This document shows positions 1 to 9,472 of a stretch of 64,000 nt of DNA, in pieces. Under the pieces are notes generated by a model. That model had not been told where the DNA came from, did no database searches, and saw nothing but the letters and a program-made list of their open reading frames with translations. Each line of letters opens with the position of its first letter. Within the stretch, counting starts at the first letter, position 1. The stretch comes from Reyranella sp. (GTDB taxonomy: Bacteria; Pseudomonadota; Alphaproteobacteria; Reyranellales; Reyranellaceae). Location: assembly GCA_030684475.1 (NCBI GenBank), contig JAUXWB010000328.1:1-64000 (forward strand), given 5' to 3'. The translations under genes and the position numbers were made by a program.

Positions 1-4
1 AAAC

Positions 5-51
5 CTGTCACCCATCCTCCCGGTCCAATCTGTTACCTATCTCCCCGGTCC
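5..51. repeat. Imperfect tandem repeat, period about 25 bp (CTGTCACCCATCCTCCCGGTCC / CTGTTACCTATCTCCCCGGTCC)
   Basis: Two 22-mers at 5-26 and 30-51 with a few C/T differences. Confidence 0.5.
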
Positions 52-64
52 GTACCCCACATAT

Positions 65-100
65 ACCTCTCCCCCTTGGGGTAGAGTTTAGTTGAGGGGG
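65..100 (-). repeat. REP-like palindromic element (degenerate copy A)
   Basis: acctctcccccttggggtagagtttagttgaggggg; reverse orientation of the element at 143-185. Confidence 0.6.
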
Positions 101-142
101 CTGCTTCCTTCCGAAAGGGCCGGCGTCCATTGCGATCGAACA

Positions 143-185
143 CCCCCTCACCTAGCCTCTCCCCCAACAAGTTGGGGGAGAGGAA
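143..185 (+). repeat. REP-like palindromic element (copy B)
   Basis: ccccctcacctagcctctcccccaacaagttgggggagagga; CTCTCCCCCAAC/GTTGGGGGAGAG stem. Confidence 0.75.
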
Positions 186-252
186 CATGAGGCAGAGGCG
201 CGAGTCCGATACGGATGTGAGTCCAACGGTCCGATAGGCCAGCGGAGCATCT

Positions 253-2889
253 GTGGAAGAAATCTTTCTCGGTCTTCTGGCCGTCGCCTGGGCGCTGGGG
301 ACGCCGATCGTTGCGATCGTGGCGCTGGTGCGCACGTCGCGGCTGCGCGAGGCAAATCAGCGGCTGGCGGCCGAGGTGGCGCTGCTGCGCCGACAGAGTC
401 TGCCGACAGAGGTGCTGCCGCCGCCGTTCGTCGCCGAACCGGTCGCCGAGCCTGTCATCGAGCAACTGCCGTCGCCCGTTGAACCTGTCGCGGCGCCTGT
501 TGCCGACGCGGAAGCGCCGGCGCCCGAACCTGCACTGCCGCCGCCTCTCGTCGTAGAGCCGGTGCAGGGCGGCTGGGAACAGCGGCTGGGCGCACGCACC
601 TTCCTATGGCTCGGCGCGGTCACCTTGGCGCTGGCCGCGATCTTCCTGGTCCGCTACTCGATCGAGGAGGGCTATCTCTCGCCCGAGGTGCGGGTGATCC
701 TGGCGGCGCTGTTCGGCTTCGCGCTGATCGGCGGCGCCGAGAAGATGCGGAGCCGTGACGATCGCGTGGCGCAGGCGCTGGCCGCGGCCGGCGTCGCCGC
801 GCTCTACGGCGCGTTGTTCTCGGCCGTGGCACTCTACGACATGATCTCCACGGTGGCGGCGGGCGGCGGCGCGATGGCGCTGACGGCTTTCGCCATCGGC
901 GTGTCGCTGCGCCACGGCATCTTCGTCGCCGGCCTCGCCTTCGTGGGCGGCTTCGCCAGTCCCGCAATCATCGGCAGCGAGACGCCCAACACGCCGGTCC
1001 TGTTCGGCTACCTGCTGGCGATCGCCGCCGGTACGATGGGCGTCATCCGCATAAGGGGCTGGTGGCCGCTCGGCTGGGGTGTGCTGGCGGGCGCGGCGCT
1101 CTGGACGGTGATCTGGATGCTGGCGCCGCGCGATGCCGCCGGGATGCAGGAGGAGCTGCACTGGGTCGGCCTCTTCCTGGTGGCGGTGGCCGGTCTCTTC
1201 GTGTGGGCGACGTGGCGACGGATGGCGGGGCGGCGGATGGCGGAGAGCGAGAATCCGCCGAACGATGTCGTGGCTCTTGTCTGGACGGCGCTCGCGGGTA
1301 CGGGCGCCCTGCTGGTCTGTCTCGTGGTCGACGACGACGGCCAGCAGAAGGCGGGCTGGCTGGCGTTGGCGCTGCACGGCGCCGGCGCCTTCGCGCTCGG
1401 ACGCTGGACGCCGCGCTTCCAGTATGCGGCAGCGCTGGGACCGGGCCTGTCGCTGCTCGCCCTCGCGCTGTGGTGGGGCGCGACCGGCGGCGTCGGCACG
1501 AGCTGGGATGCCGACCGTTTCGCCTGGCTCACGATCCTGTTCGGCGGCTTCTACGCGGCGGCAGCCTTCGCGCTGTTGTGGAACGCCGGACGGCCGGGAT
1601 TCTGGGCAGCACTTTCGGTTGCCGCGGCCTTCACGCATTTCCTGCTGTGCTGGTACGTGTTGCGCGGCACCGCGACGGGCGTGCCGTGGGGCCTGATCAG
1701 CGTCGGCCTTGCGGCACCCTTCCTGGTCGGCGCCGAGCGGCTCGTGCGCTGGCGGGACAGCATGACCGGCGCCACCGAGGCGCTGGGGTATCTCGCGGCC
1801 GGCGTCACCTTCTTCATCGCCGCCGCCATTCCGATGGAGTTGAGCCGCGAGTGGATCACAGTGGCCTACGCGATCGAGCTGGCGGCGGTGGCGGCCATCG
1901 CGGCGCGGCTCGAGCTGCGCGCCATGCGTCTCCTGTGCTGGCCGCTGTTGGCCGTGGTCGTCGTGCGCTTCGTGTTGAACCCCGAGGTGCTGGAATATCC
2001 GCTGGGCGTCACGCCGGTTTTCAACTGGATCCTGTGGGGCTACGGTATCTCGATCGCGGCCCTGGTCGTTGGCCTCCGGTTCCTGCGCCCGGCGGGCGAT
2101 CAGCGGCTGGTGCGGGCGGTCGAGGCCACGATCGCGCTGCTCGCCTTCGTGCTGGCGACCCTGGAAGTGCGCAGCCTCTTCCAGCCGGGCTCGATGGCGA
2201 CACAAGACGCGGGCTTCACCGAACGCTCGTTCTATGTCGCGATCTGGGGTGCCTTCGCGCTGGCGGCGCTCTGGATAGCGCGCCGCCGCCAGGACGTGGT
2301 GGCGCTCTGGGCGTGGCGGCTGAGCGGCGGGCTGGCGGTGGCGACCGCGCTGGTGGTGCAGGTGTTGATCGCCAATCCGGTGTTCGAGCCGGCCGATGTC
2401 GGGCGCCTGCCGCTCTTCAACGGCCTGTTCCTGGCCTATGCGGTGCCGGCGGCGATGGCGGCACTGGCGCGGCGCTGGATCGATGTCGAGGTCAACAGGC
2501 ACAGGAACCTCGACCTGATGATCGGGGCCGCGGCCTCGATCCTGGCCTTCGTCTATGTCTCGCTGGAAGTCCGGCACCTGTTCGATCCCGGCTTCGAGCG
2601 CGACGGCTTCGCCGCCGAGGGGCTGGAACTCTACGCCTACTCGATCGTGTGGCTGCTGTTCGGGGTCGCCCTGCTGGCGCTGGGCTTCCTGCGCCAGACG
2701 GCGGCGCTCCGGCACGCCGGCATGGTGTTGGTCTGCATCGTGGTGGCCAAGGTGTTCCTGATCGACATGGCCGGCCTGAAAGGATTGCTGCGCGTCTTCT
2801 CGTTCCTCGGCCTCGGCGCGGCGCTCATCGGCCTCGGCTACGCCTACCGGCGATTCGGCTTCGACAGCAATCGTTCTCCACCTTCATAG
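253..2889 (+). CDS. DUF2339 domain-containing multi-pass membrane protein
   Basis: 878 aa, many TM helices, GTG start; DUF2339-like hydrophobic repeats (GWEQRLGARTFLWLGAVTLALAAIFLVRYSIEEGYLSPEVRVILAALFG). Confidence 0.85.
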   Translation: MEEIFLGLLAVAWALGTPIVAIVALVRTSRLREANQRLAAEVALLRRQSLPTEVLPPPFVAEPVAEPVIEQLPSPVEPVAAPVADAEAPAPEPALPPPLVVEPVQGGWEQRLGARTFLWLGAVTLALAAIFLVRYSIEEGYLSPEVRVILAALFGFALIGGAEKMRSRDDRVAQALAAAGVAALYGALFSAVALYDMISTVAAGGGAMALTAFAIGVSLRHGIFVAGLAFVGGFASPAIIGSETPNTPVLFGYLLAIAAGTMGVIRIRGWWPLGWGVLAGAALWTVIWMLAPRDAAGMQEELHWVGLFLVAVAGLFVWATWRRMAGRRMAESENPPNDVVALVWTALAGTGALLVCLVVDDDGQQKAGWLALALHGAGAFALGRWTPRFQYAAALGPGLSLLALALWWGATGGVGTSWDADRFAWLTILFGGFYAAAAFALLWNAGRPGFWAALSVAAAFTHFLLCWYVLRGTATGVPWGLISVGLAAPFLVGAERLVRWRDSMTGATEALGYLAAGVTFFIAAAIPMELSREWITVAYAIELAAVAAIAARLELRAMRLLCWPLLAVVVVRFVLNPEVLEYPLGVTPVFNWILWGYGISIAALVVGLRFLRPAGDQRLVRAVEATIALLAFVLATLEVRSLFQPGSMATQDAGFTERSFYVAIWGAFALAALWIARRRQDVVALWAWRLSGGLAVATALVVQVLIANPVFEPADVGRLPLFNGLFLAYAVPAAMAALARRWIDVEVNRHRNLDLMIGAAASILAFVYVSLEVRHLFDPGFERDGFAAEGLELYAYSIVWLLFGVALLALGFLRQTAALRHAGMVLVCIVVAKVFLIDMAGLKGLLRVFSFLGLGAALIGLGYAYRRFGFDSNRSPPS

Positions 2890-2910
2890 CGGCGCTATCG
2901 GGGATAAAAC

Positions 2911-2955
2911 TCATGTTCCTCTCCCCCGCTAGGGGGAAGAGGTTAGGTGAGGGGG
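2911..2955 (-). repeat. REP-like palindromic element (copy C)
   Basis: tcctctcccccgctagggggaagaggttaggtgaggggg; reverse orientation. Confidence 0.75.
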
Positions 2956-2975
2956 TGATCCACGATCGCCTCCAA

Positions 2976-3014
2976 CCCCCTCACCCATCCTCTCCCCCTG
3001 GCGGGGGAGAGGAG
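2976..3014 (+). repeat. REP-like palindromic element (copy D)
   Basis: ccccctcacccatcctctccccctggcgggggagaggagc. Confidence 0.75.
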
Positions 3015-3107
3015 CCTGAAAGGAGAGTCGCGGTGTCATCAGATGTGCGACTACGATCGCATATGATGCGGCGAGAATAGAGTACCGACAGGAGCTTGCA
3101 GGAGACC

Positions 3108-4397
3108 ATGACCGCGCCGCTGTTTCCCGAAGTAAAGATCTCGCTCGACGAACTGCGGGCGCTGCAGGTCAAACGCCTGCGCGAGACGCTGCGCCTGGCC
3201 TATGAGGGTCAGGCGCCCTATCGCGCCAAGTGCCAGGCGGCGGGCGTGCATCCCGACGACCTCCGGAGTCTCGACGATCTCGCGCGCTTTCCCTTCACCT
3301 CGAAGGACGATCTGCGCGACGCCTATCCCTTCGGCATGCTGGCGATCCCGCGCGAGCGGTGCGTGCGCCTGCATGCCTCCAGCGGCACGACGGGCCGGCC
3401 GACGGTGGTGGGCTATTCGGCGCGCGACATCGACACCTGGTCCGACCTGATGGCGCGCTCGCTGCATGCCGGCGGCGCGCGGCCGGGCGACATCATCCAC
3501 AACGCCTTCGGCTACGGCCTGTTCACCGGTGGCCTCGGCGTCCACTACGGCGCCGAGCGGCTGGGCTGCACGGTGGTGCCGATGTCGGGCGGCTTCGGCG
3601 AGCGCCAGGTCCAGCTCATCCGCGAATTCGGTGCCCGAGTCGTGCTGATGACGCCGTCCTACATGCTGGCGATCGCCGACGAGTTCGAGCGCCAGGGCGT
3701 CGATCCGCGCGCGACGGCGCTGCGCGTCGGCCTGTTCGGCGCCGAACCGTGGACCGAGGGCATGCGGGCCGAGATCGAGCGGCGGCTGGGCGTCACTGCC
3801 GTCGATCTCTATGGCCTGAGCGAAGTGATGGGCCCCGGCGTCGCCTGCGAGTTCGCCGAGACCAAGGACGGGCCTACGATCTGGGAGGATCACTTCTATC
3901 CCGAGGTCGTCGATCCGGACTCAGGGACCCCGGTGCCCGACGGCCAACCGGGCGAGCTGGTGTTCACGACGCTCACCAAGGAGGCGATGCCGGTCATCCG
4001 CTATCGCACCCGCGACCTCACGCGGCTGATGCCGGGCTCGGCCAGCGTCATGCGGCGCATGGCCAAGATCACCGGCCGCAGCGACGACATGCTGATCGTG
4101 CGCGGCGTCAACCTGTTCCCGAGCCAGGTCGAGGAGCAGATCCTGCGCGACCCGGCCTTGAGCGGCCACTATGTGATCGAGCTCTCGCGCAGCGGCGCGC
4201 TCGACGATCTGCTGGTGCGGGTCGAGGCCCGGACGTCGCTCGAAAGCGAGGCGGCGGGGCGCTCGTCGGCGGCGCTGGCGCGGCGGCTCAAGGGGATGTG
4301 CGGACTCTCGGCCGCGATCGACGTCGCAGCACCTGGCACGATCGAGCGCTCGATGGGCAAGGCGCGGCGCGTGATCGACAAGCGGCCGAAGGCCTAG
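3108..4397 (+). CDS. paaK: Phenylacetate-CoA ligase family protein
   Basis: SSGTTGRPTVVGY AMP-binding motif, GLSEVMGPGVACE, C-terminal TGRSDDMLIVRGVNLFPSQVEE; RBS caggag before ATG 3108. Confidence 0.9.
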   Translation: MTAPLFPEVKISLDELRALQVKRLRETLRLAYEGQAPYRAKCQAAGVHPDDLRSLDDLARFPFTSKDDLRDAYPFGMLAIPRERCVRLHASSGTTGRPTVVGYSARDIDTWSDLMARSLHAGGARPGDIIHNAFGYGLFTGGLGVHYGAERLGCTVVPMSGGFGERQVQLIREFGARVVLMTPSYMLAIADEFERQGVDPRATALRVGLFGAEPWTEGMRAEIERRLGVTAVDLYGLSEVMGPGVACEFAETKDGPTIWEDHFYPEVVDPDSGTPVPDGQPGELVFTTLTKEAMPVIRYRTRDLTRLMPGSASVMRRMAKITGRSDDMLIVRGVNLFPSQVEEQILRDPALSGHYVIELSRSGALDDLLVRVEARTSLESEAAGRSSAALARRLKGMCGLSAAIDVAAPGTIERSMGKARRVIDKRPKA

Positions 4398-4398
4398 G

Positions 4399-4917
4399 AT
4401 GGTCGAACATCGCATTCCCACGCTCGCGACCGCGCGCCTGACGCTTCGCGCCCCGGTCATGGACGATTTTCCGGCGGTTGCGCGATTGATGGCGTCGCCG
4501 CGCGCCGCGGGCATGGGCGGCCCCTTCGACACGCGCGCCGCCTGGGGCATTTTCTGCCATGGTGTCGCTCTGTGGCAGCTCCTTGGTCATGGCGCCCTGA
4601 TGATCGATCTCGGCGCAACGGGTGAATGCGTGGGGCTGGTGGAAATCAACCACGGGCCACGCTTTCCCGAGAAAGAGCTGGGATGGCAGATTTACGAGGG
4701 ATACGAAGGCAACGGCTACGCGACCGAGGCGGCCGGCGCGCTGCGCGACTGGGCCTTCGCGACCTTGGCTCTGCCCACCCTCGTCAGCTACATCGATCCG
4801 GGAAATGTCCGTTCCATTGCCGTGGCCGAACGGCTGGGCGCGGTGCTCGATCCCGCGGCACCGCAGCAGGATCCCGACGATCTGGTCTATCGTCACCTCG
4901 CCCGGGCGAGGACCTAG
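4399..4917 (+). CDS. GNAT family N-acetyltransferase (RimJ/RimL-like)
   Basis: HRIPTLATARLTLRAP...GWQIYEGYEGNGYATEAAGALRDWAF...VRSIAVAERLGA. Confidence 0.85.
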   Translation: MVEHRIPTLATARLTLRAPVMDDFPAVARLMASPRAAGMGGPFDTRAAWGIFCHGVALWQLLGHGALMIDLGATGECVGLVEINHGPRFPEKELGWQIYEGYEGNGYATEAAGALRDWAFATLALPTLVSYIDPGNVRSIAVAERLGAVLDPAAPQQDPDDLVYRHLARART

Positions 4918-4929
4918 AGGCGGAAGCCT

Positions 4930-5175
4930 CTACGACCGGGGGCCGCCGATCGCGAGCCCGATGCGGGCCCTCACGAGATCCGGATCGTCCGGCATCTGGC
5001 TGATCTCGACGGGCACGTCGCGCGGCAGGGCGGTCGTCATGGCGCTGATGCGCATCGAGGATTTGCCGTTGGGAATGCTCGCCATCACGACGGCCCCGAA
5101 GGTCAGCACGGTGGCGGCGATGACCAGGAAATCGATCCAGGTGAGCGACAGCCGGCGACGGTTTGGCATCTTCAC
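4930..5175 (-). CDS. Small hypothetical membrane protein
   Basis: 81 aa, one TM (WIDFLVIAATVLTFGAVVMA), GTG start overlapping upstream stop. Confidence 0.6.
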   Translation of the reverse strand: MKMPNRRRLSLTWIDFLVIAATVLTFGAVVMASIPNGKSSMRISAMTTALPRDVPVEISQMPDDPDLVRARIGLAIGGPRS

Positions 5176-5534
5176 GATCTGCCCTCGCTGCCGCCGCGCC
5201 GGGGTGGCGGTTCGGGGCGGTATTTCTCAAGCACCGGCGTGAGCTTGTCCGGCGATATGTTCATGGCGTTGGCCAGCGCCTGCGCATGGGCCTTGAGTTG
5301 CGCGCCGGTGGACGGCTGCCCGGTGCGCGGCGGCGGTCCGACCTCGCGGAAGGCATCGCGCACCCGGTCGGCGGGGATGCCGAGGTCGGTCGCGATCTTC
5401 TCGTAGGGCGGCTCGATGCGCGGCGGCGCGGCGTGGTCGCGGCCACCGACCTGGGCGAGCACGCCGCCGGCGAAGATCACGGTGCAGGCGAGGGCAAGCA
5501 GGGCGTCGATCGGGGCGAAACTGTGGCGGGCCAT
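5172..5534 (-). CDS. Hypothetical exported protein
   Basis: Start reassigned to MARHSFAPIDALLALACTVIFAGGVLAQ (signal peptide). Confidence 0.6.
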   Translation of the reverse strand: MARHSFAPIDALLALACTVIFAGGVLAQVGGRDHAAPPRIEPPYEKIATDLGIPADRVRDAFREVGPPPRTGQPSTGAQLKAHAQALANAMNISPDKLTPVLEKYRPEPPPRRGGSEGRS

Positions 5535-5614
5535 TGGCTCTCTCGTTGTGTCTTCACGAAAGGATACGGTGGCAGCGGCCCGGCCATCCCCTGCGGCGGA
5601 TTGGCGGGCACGGG

Positions 5615-5677
5615 ATGGTGGACACGAATTGGTGGACACGGGCGCTACACGCGACTGTCCACTCGTGTCCACCAAAT
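5615..5677. repeat. GTGGACAC repeats: two direct plus two inverted copies, 12-bp inverted repeat TTGGTGGACACG/CGTGTCCACCAA
   Basis: Arms at 5629-5640 and 5664-5675, between pyk and the next gene. Confidence 0.65.
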
Positions 5678-5684
5678 GGGCCGC

Positions 5685-7097
5685 TCAGACGTAGGCGATG
5701 CGCAGGATGTTGGTCGCCCCGGGCGTGCCGAACGGCACGCCGGCGGTGATCACGAGGCGCTCGCCTTCCTTGGCCAGCTGCTCCTTGCGCGCCACCCGCA
5801 CGGCGCGCTGCACCATGTCGGCGAAATTGTGCGCGTCCTCTGCGTGAACCGGATGAACACCCCAGGTGAGCGTCATGCGCCGCGCCGTGTCGGGATTGGG
5901 CGTCAGGCAGAGGATGCGGACGTCGGGCCGCTCGCGCGCGGCGCGCAAGGTGGTCGAGCCGGTGTTGGTGTAGGTGACGATGGCCGCCGCCGACAGCGTG
6001 TGGGCGCACTGCCGCGCGGCGGCGCTGATGGCGTCGGCGGTGGTGGCCTCGGGCTCGTGGCGGCTCGCATTCATCAGGCGGCGGTAGAGCGGATCGCCTT
6101 CGGCGGCGCGGATGATGCGGTCCATGATGGTGACCGCCTCGACCGGATAGTCGCCCGACGCCGATTCGGCCGACAGCATGACCGCGTCCGTGCCGTCATA
6201 CACGGCGGTCGCCACATCGGAGGCCTCGGCGCGTGTCGGCGTCGGCGAATGCACCATGGATTCCAGCATCTGCGTGGCGACGATGGCCGGGCGGCCAAGC
6301 ACGCGGCAAGCGGCGAGGATTCGCTTCTGCAGCGGCGGCACGGCCTCGGGCGGCATTTCCACGCCGAGGTCGCCGCGCGCCACCATGATGCCGTCGCTCT
6401 GCTCGATGATCTCGTCGAGATGGTCGATGGCCGCCGGCTTCTCGAGCTTGGCCATCACCGCGGCGCGGCCGGCCACCAGCTTCTTGAGCTCGGCGATGTC
6501 GTGGGCGTGCTGCACGAAGGACAGCGCCACCCAGTCGACGCCGAGCGACAGTCCGAAATCGAGGTCCTTGCGGTCCTTCGGCGTCATCGGCGACAGCGGC
6601 ACCACGAGGTTGGGCAGGTTCACGCCCTTGCGGTCGCTGATCTGGCCCGCGACCTCGACCACGGCGTCGATCGTGTCCCTGTCGTGCGCGACGATCCGGA
6701 GCCGCACCTTGCCGTCGTCGATCAGCAGCAGCCCGCCCGGCTTGGCGGCCTTGAAGATTTCCGGATGCAGCAACGGGATACGCTTGGCGGTGGCCGGCTT
6801 GGGGTCCATGTCGAAGCGTAGCTTGTTGCCCTTTTTGAGTTCCATCGGCTGCTTGCCGATGACGCCCAGCCGCAGCTTGGGCCCCTGGAGGTCCATCAGG
6901 ATCGCGATCGGGTGGCCATACCGCTTCTCCAGCGCCCGCAGCTGCTCGACCCGCTGCCGGTGGTCTTCCGGCGTACCATGGCTGAAATTGAGGCGGAAAA
7001 CGTCGGCGCCGGCCTCGAACAGAGCGCTCAGACGCTCGGGCGTCGAGCTGGCGGGCCCGAGGGTGGCGACGATCTTGGTGAAACGCTGGCGACGCAT
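5685..7097 (-). CDS. pyk: Pyruvate kinase
   Basis: MRRQRFTKIVATLGPASS..., VFRLNFSHG, MVARGDLGVEMP, ATQMLESM. Confidence 0.95.
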   Translation of the reverse strand: MRRQRFTKIVATLGPASSTPERLSALFEAGADVFRLNFSHGTPEDHRQRVEQLRALEKRYGHPIAILMDLQGPKLRLGVIGKQPMELKKGNKLRFDMDPKPATAKRIPLLHPEIFKAAKPGGLLLIDDGKVRLRIVAHDRDTIDAVVEVAGQISDRKGVNLPNLVVPLSPMTPKDRKDLDFGLSLGVDWVALSFVQHAHDIAELKKLVAGRAAVMAKLEKPAAIDHLDEIIEQSDGIMVARGDLGVEMPPEAVPPLQKRILAACRVLGRPAIVATQMLESMVHSPTPTRAEASDVATAVYDGTDAVMLSAESASGDYPVEAVTIMDRIIRAAEGDPLYRRLMNASRHEPEATTADAISAAARQCAHTLSAAAIVTYTNTGSTTLRAARERPDVRILCLTPNPDTARRMTLTWGVHPVHAEDAHNFADMVQRAVRVARKEQLAKEGERLVITAGVPFGTPGATNILRIAYV

Positions 7098-7107
7098 TGG
7101 GTCCAGT

Positions 7108-8022
7108 CTACTTCTTCGGTGACGACACTTTGAAGTCACCCGCCTGCTCGTAGACCTTAACGACGGCGGCGTCATCCAGCCGGCCCCAGCCGGCGCCTGC
7201 TGCCGCCAGGAAAAGCTGGTGCGCGGCCGCCGCCATGGGCAGTGGCAGGCGATGCTCGTGGCCAGTGTTCAGCACCAGCCCGAGGTCTTTTACGAAGATC
7301 TCGACCGCCGAGAGCGGCGAGAAATCATCGTCGAGCATGTGCGGTACGCGGTTGCCGAACATCCAGGAGTTGCCGGCGCTGGCCGAGATCACTTCGTAGA
7401 CGGCGCGCGTATCGGCCCCGGCCTTGGCCGCGAGCGCCATGGCCTCGGCGGCGGTGGCGATGTGCACGCCAGCCAGAAGCTGGTTCACCGTCTTCACCAG
7501 CGAGCCGATGCCGGCGGTGTCGCCCAGGCGAAACACTTTTGCGGCGGTGGCCGAGAGGATGGACTCGGCGGCGGCGAAAGCCTGCGGCGCCCCGGAGGCC
7601 ATGAAGGTGAGTTCGCCACTCTCGCCGCGGGCGCGACCGCCGGACATCGGTGCATCGAGCAACTCGTGGCCGCTCTTGGCCAGCCGCTCGCCCAGCGTGC
7701 GGGCGAAAGCCGGGGGAACGGTGGCGCATTGCATGACCAGGCCAGCCTTGCACAGCGTCGCCACTGCGCCGCCGTCACCAAAAAGAACCGACTCGACCTG
7801 CTGCGCGTTCACGACGGCAATGACGACCACGTCCGCCACTTTGGCTGCTTCAGCCGGCGTGGCGGCGATGGTGCCGCCCGCGGCGGTGAAGGCCTCGCGG
7901 GCGGCAGTGCTCGGATCGACGCCGATCACCTTGTGACCGTGCTTTAAAAGGTTCTTCGCCATGCCGAGGCCCATCGAGCCCAGGCCGACGAAGGCTATGA
8001 CCGGCGTGTTCTTGTCGGTCAT
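7108..8022 (-). CDS. ltnD: NAD-binding beta-hydroxyacid dehydrogenase, L-threonate dehydrogenase-type
   Basis: AFVGLGSMGLGMAKNLLKHGHKVIGVD, DAPMSGGRARGESGELTFMASG; clustered with otnI/otnC/otnK. Confidence 0.8.
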   Translation of the reverse strand: MTDKNTPVIAFVGLGSMGLGMAKNLLKHGHKVIGVDPSTAAREAFTAAGGTIAATPAEAAKVADVVVIAVVNAQQVESVLFGDGGAVATLCKAGLVMQCATVPPAFARTLGERLAKSGHELLDAPMSGGRARGESGELTFMASGAPQAFAAAESILSATAAKVFRLGDTAGIGSLVKTVNQLLAGVHIATAAEAMALAAKAGADTRAVYEVISASAGNSWMFGNRVPHMLDDDFSPLSAVEIFVKDLGLVLNTGHEHRLPLPMAAAAHQLFLAAAGAGWGRLDDAAVVKVYEQAGDFKVSSPKK

Positions 8023-8025
8023 GAC

Positions 8026-8811
8026 TCAGGCCTTGATGCCGTATTTGGTGGCCCAGCCGAGGCCGGCGGCGGTCGTAGTCTTTGGTTTGTATTCGAGGCC
8101 GACGTAGCCCTGGTAGCCCAGCCGGTCGAGGACATCGAGCAGGTAGAGGTGATTGACCTCGCCGATGTCGGGCTCGTTGCGGTCCGGGTTGCCGGCGATC
8201 TGGACATGCGCGGTGATCGGGAACAGGCGCTCTATCCGCTTCTGCAGGTCACCTTCGGTCACCTGCATATGATAGAGGTCGAGCTGCAGCTTGAGGTGCG
8301 GCGCGCCCACGTCGTCGATGATCTGCTTCACCTGGTCGGTGGTGTTGGTGAAGTAACCGGGAATGTCGCGGTGATTGATCGGCTCCAGCACGATCGTGAT
8401 CCCGCTCTTGGCCGTGCGGTCGCAGGCCATCTTGAGGTTCGAGACGAAGGTGCGGTGCATCGCCTTGGTGTCGGCGCCCGGGGCGATCATGCCCGACATG
8501 ACGTGAAGCGTCCGACATTCCAGCACCTTGGCGTAGTCGAGTGCCTTCTCGAGTGCTGTGGCAAACTCGGCCTCGCGGCCGGGCAGGGCGGCAAGCCCGC
8601 GCTCGCCCTTGCTCCAGTCACCTGGCGGCAAGTTGAACAAGGCTTGCGTGAGCTTGTGCTTCTTGAGTTCGGCCGCGACCTCGGCCGCCGGCGCCTCGTA
8701 GGGAAACAGGATTTCCACCGCCTTGAAGCCATGCGTTGCCGCGGCGCCAAAGCGCTGCAGGAACGGCACCTCCTGGTAGAGCCATGACAGATTGGCGGCG
8801 AGCTTGGGCAT
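8026..8811 (-). CDS. otnI: Hydroxypyruvate isomerase family, 2-oxo-tetronate isomerase-type
   Basis: MPKLAANLSWLYQEVPFLQRFGAAATHGFKAVEILFPYE...; TIM-barrel isomerase motifs. Confidence 0.85.
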   Translation of the reverse strand: MPKLAANLSWLYQEVPFLQRFGAAATHGFKAVEILFPYEAPAAEVAAELKKHKLTQALFNLPPGDWSKGERGLAALPGREAEFATALEKALDYAKVLECRTLHVMSGMIAPGADTKAMHRTFVSNLKMACDRTAKSGITIVLEPINHRDIPGYFTNTTDQVKQIIDDVGAPHLKLQLDLYHMQVTEGDLQKRIERLFPITAHVQIAGNPDRNEPDIGEVNHLYLLDVLDRLGYQGYVGLEYKPKTTTAAGLGWATKYGIKA

Positions 8812-8824
8812 TTGTCTTGTCCGA

Positions 8825-9472
8825 TCAGGAGGGAAAAGCTTCTTCGGCGTCGCGTACCTGCGCATCCGAGAGGGTGCGCACTTTGAGGCCCTGCAGCAGC
8901 AGGTGAAGCTTGGCGGTCTCCTCCAGCTCCTCGATCGAGGCGGAGGCCGCCGACAGGGAGGTGCCGGCGACCACCGGGCCGTGGTTGGCGAGCAGCACGG
9001 CGCGATGGCCCGTCGCATATTCGCGGATCGCGTCGGCGAGCTTGGGGTCGCCCGGCTTGAAGTAGGGCACCAGCGGCAGCTTGCCGACACGCATCACGAA
9101 GTAGGGCGTGATCGGCGGCAGCGTGCTCTCGGCATTGTGGTGGCAGGACGGATCGAGACAGGAGATCGCCACCGCATGCGTGCAATGAAGATGCACGATC
9201 GCGCCGTCCTTGGGCCGCACATCATAGACCGACCGATGCAGCAGGGCTTCCTTGGTCGGCTGATCGCCCGCTACATGTTTGCCCGAGAGGTCGAGCTTGG
9301 AGAGCTGGCCAGGGTCGAGTTCGCCCAGCGACGAATTGGTCGGGGTCATCAGCCAGCCATCGTCAATGCGCGCGCTGATGTTGCCCGACGTGCCGGGGCA
9401 GAGGCCACGGGCGGCGAGCTTGGCGCCCAGCGCGCAGATTGCGTCGCGGGTCTTGGATTCTTTGGTGCTCAT
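8825..9472 (-). CDS. otnC: Class II aldolase, 3-oxo-tetronate 4-phosphate decarboxylase-type
   Basis: CPGTSGNISAR, HLHCTHAVAISCL, HRAVLLANHGPVVAG. Confidence 0.85.
   Translation of the reverse strand: MSTKESKTRDAICALGAKLAARGLCPGTSGNISARIDDGWLMTPTNSSLGELDPGQLSKLDLSGKHVAGDQPTKEALLHRSVYDVRPKDGAIVHLHCTHAVAISCLDPSCHHNAESTLPPITPYFVMRVGKLPLVPYFKPGDPKLADAIREYATGHRAVLLANHGPVVAGTSLSAASASIEELEETAKLHLLLQGLKVRTLSDAQVRDAEEAFPS

Noticed and set aside
604-2715. 703-aa antisense ORF inside the DUF2339 gene (also 1062-3080 on + in another frame)
   Set aside because: Arg/Gln/Gly-rich shadow frames typical of high-GC DNA; the + strand 253-2889 ORF has coherent TM topology.
5163-6821. 552-aa ORF antisense to pyk
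   Set aside because: Shadow frame; pyk motifs on the minus strand are unambiguous.
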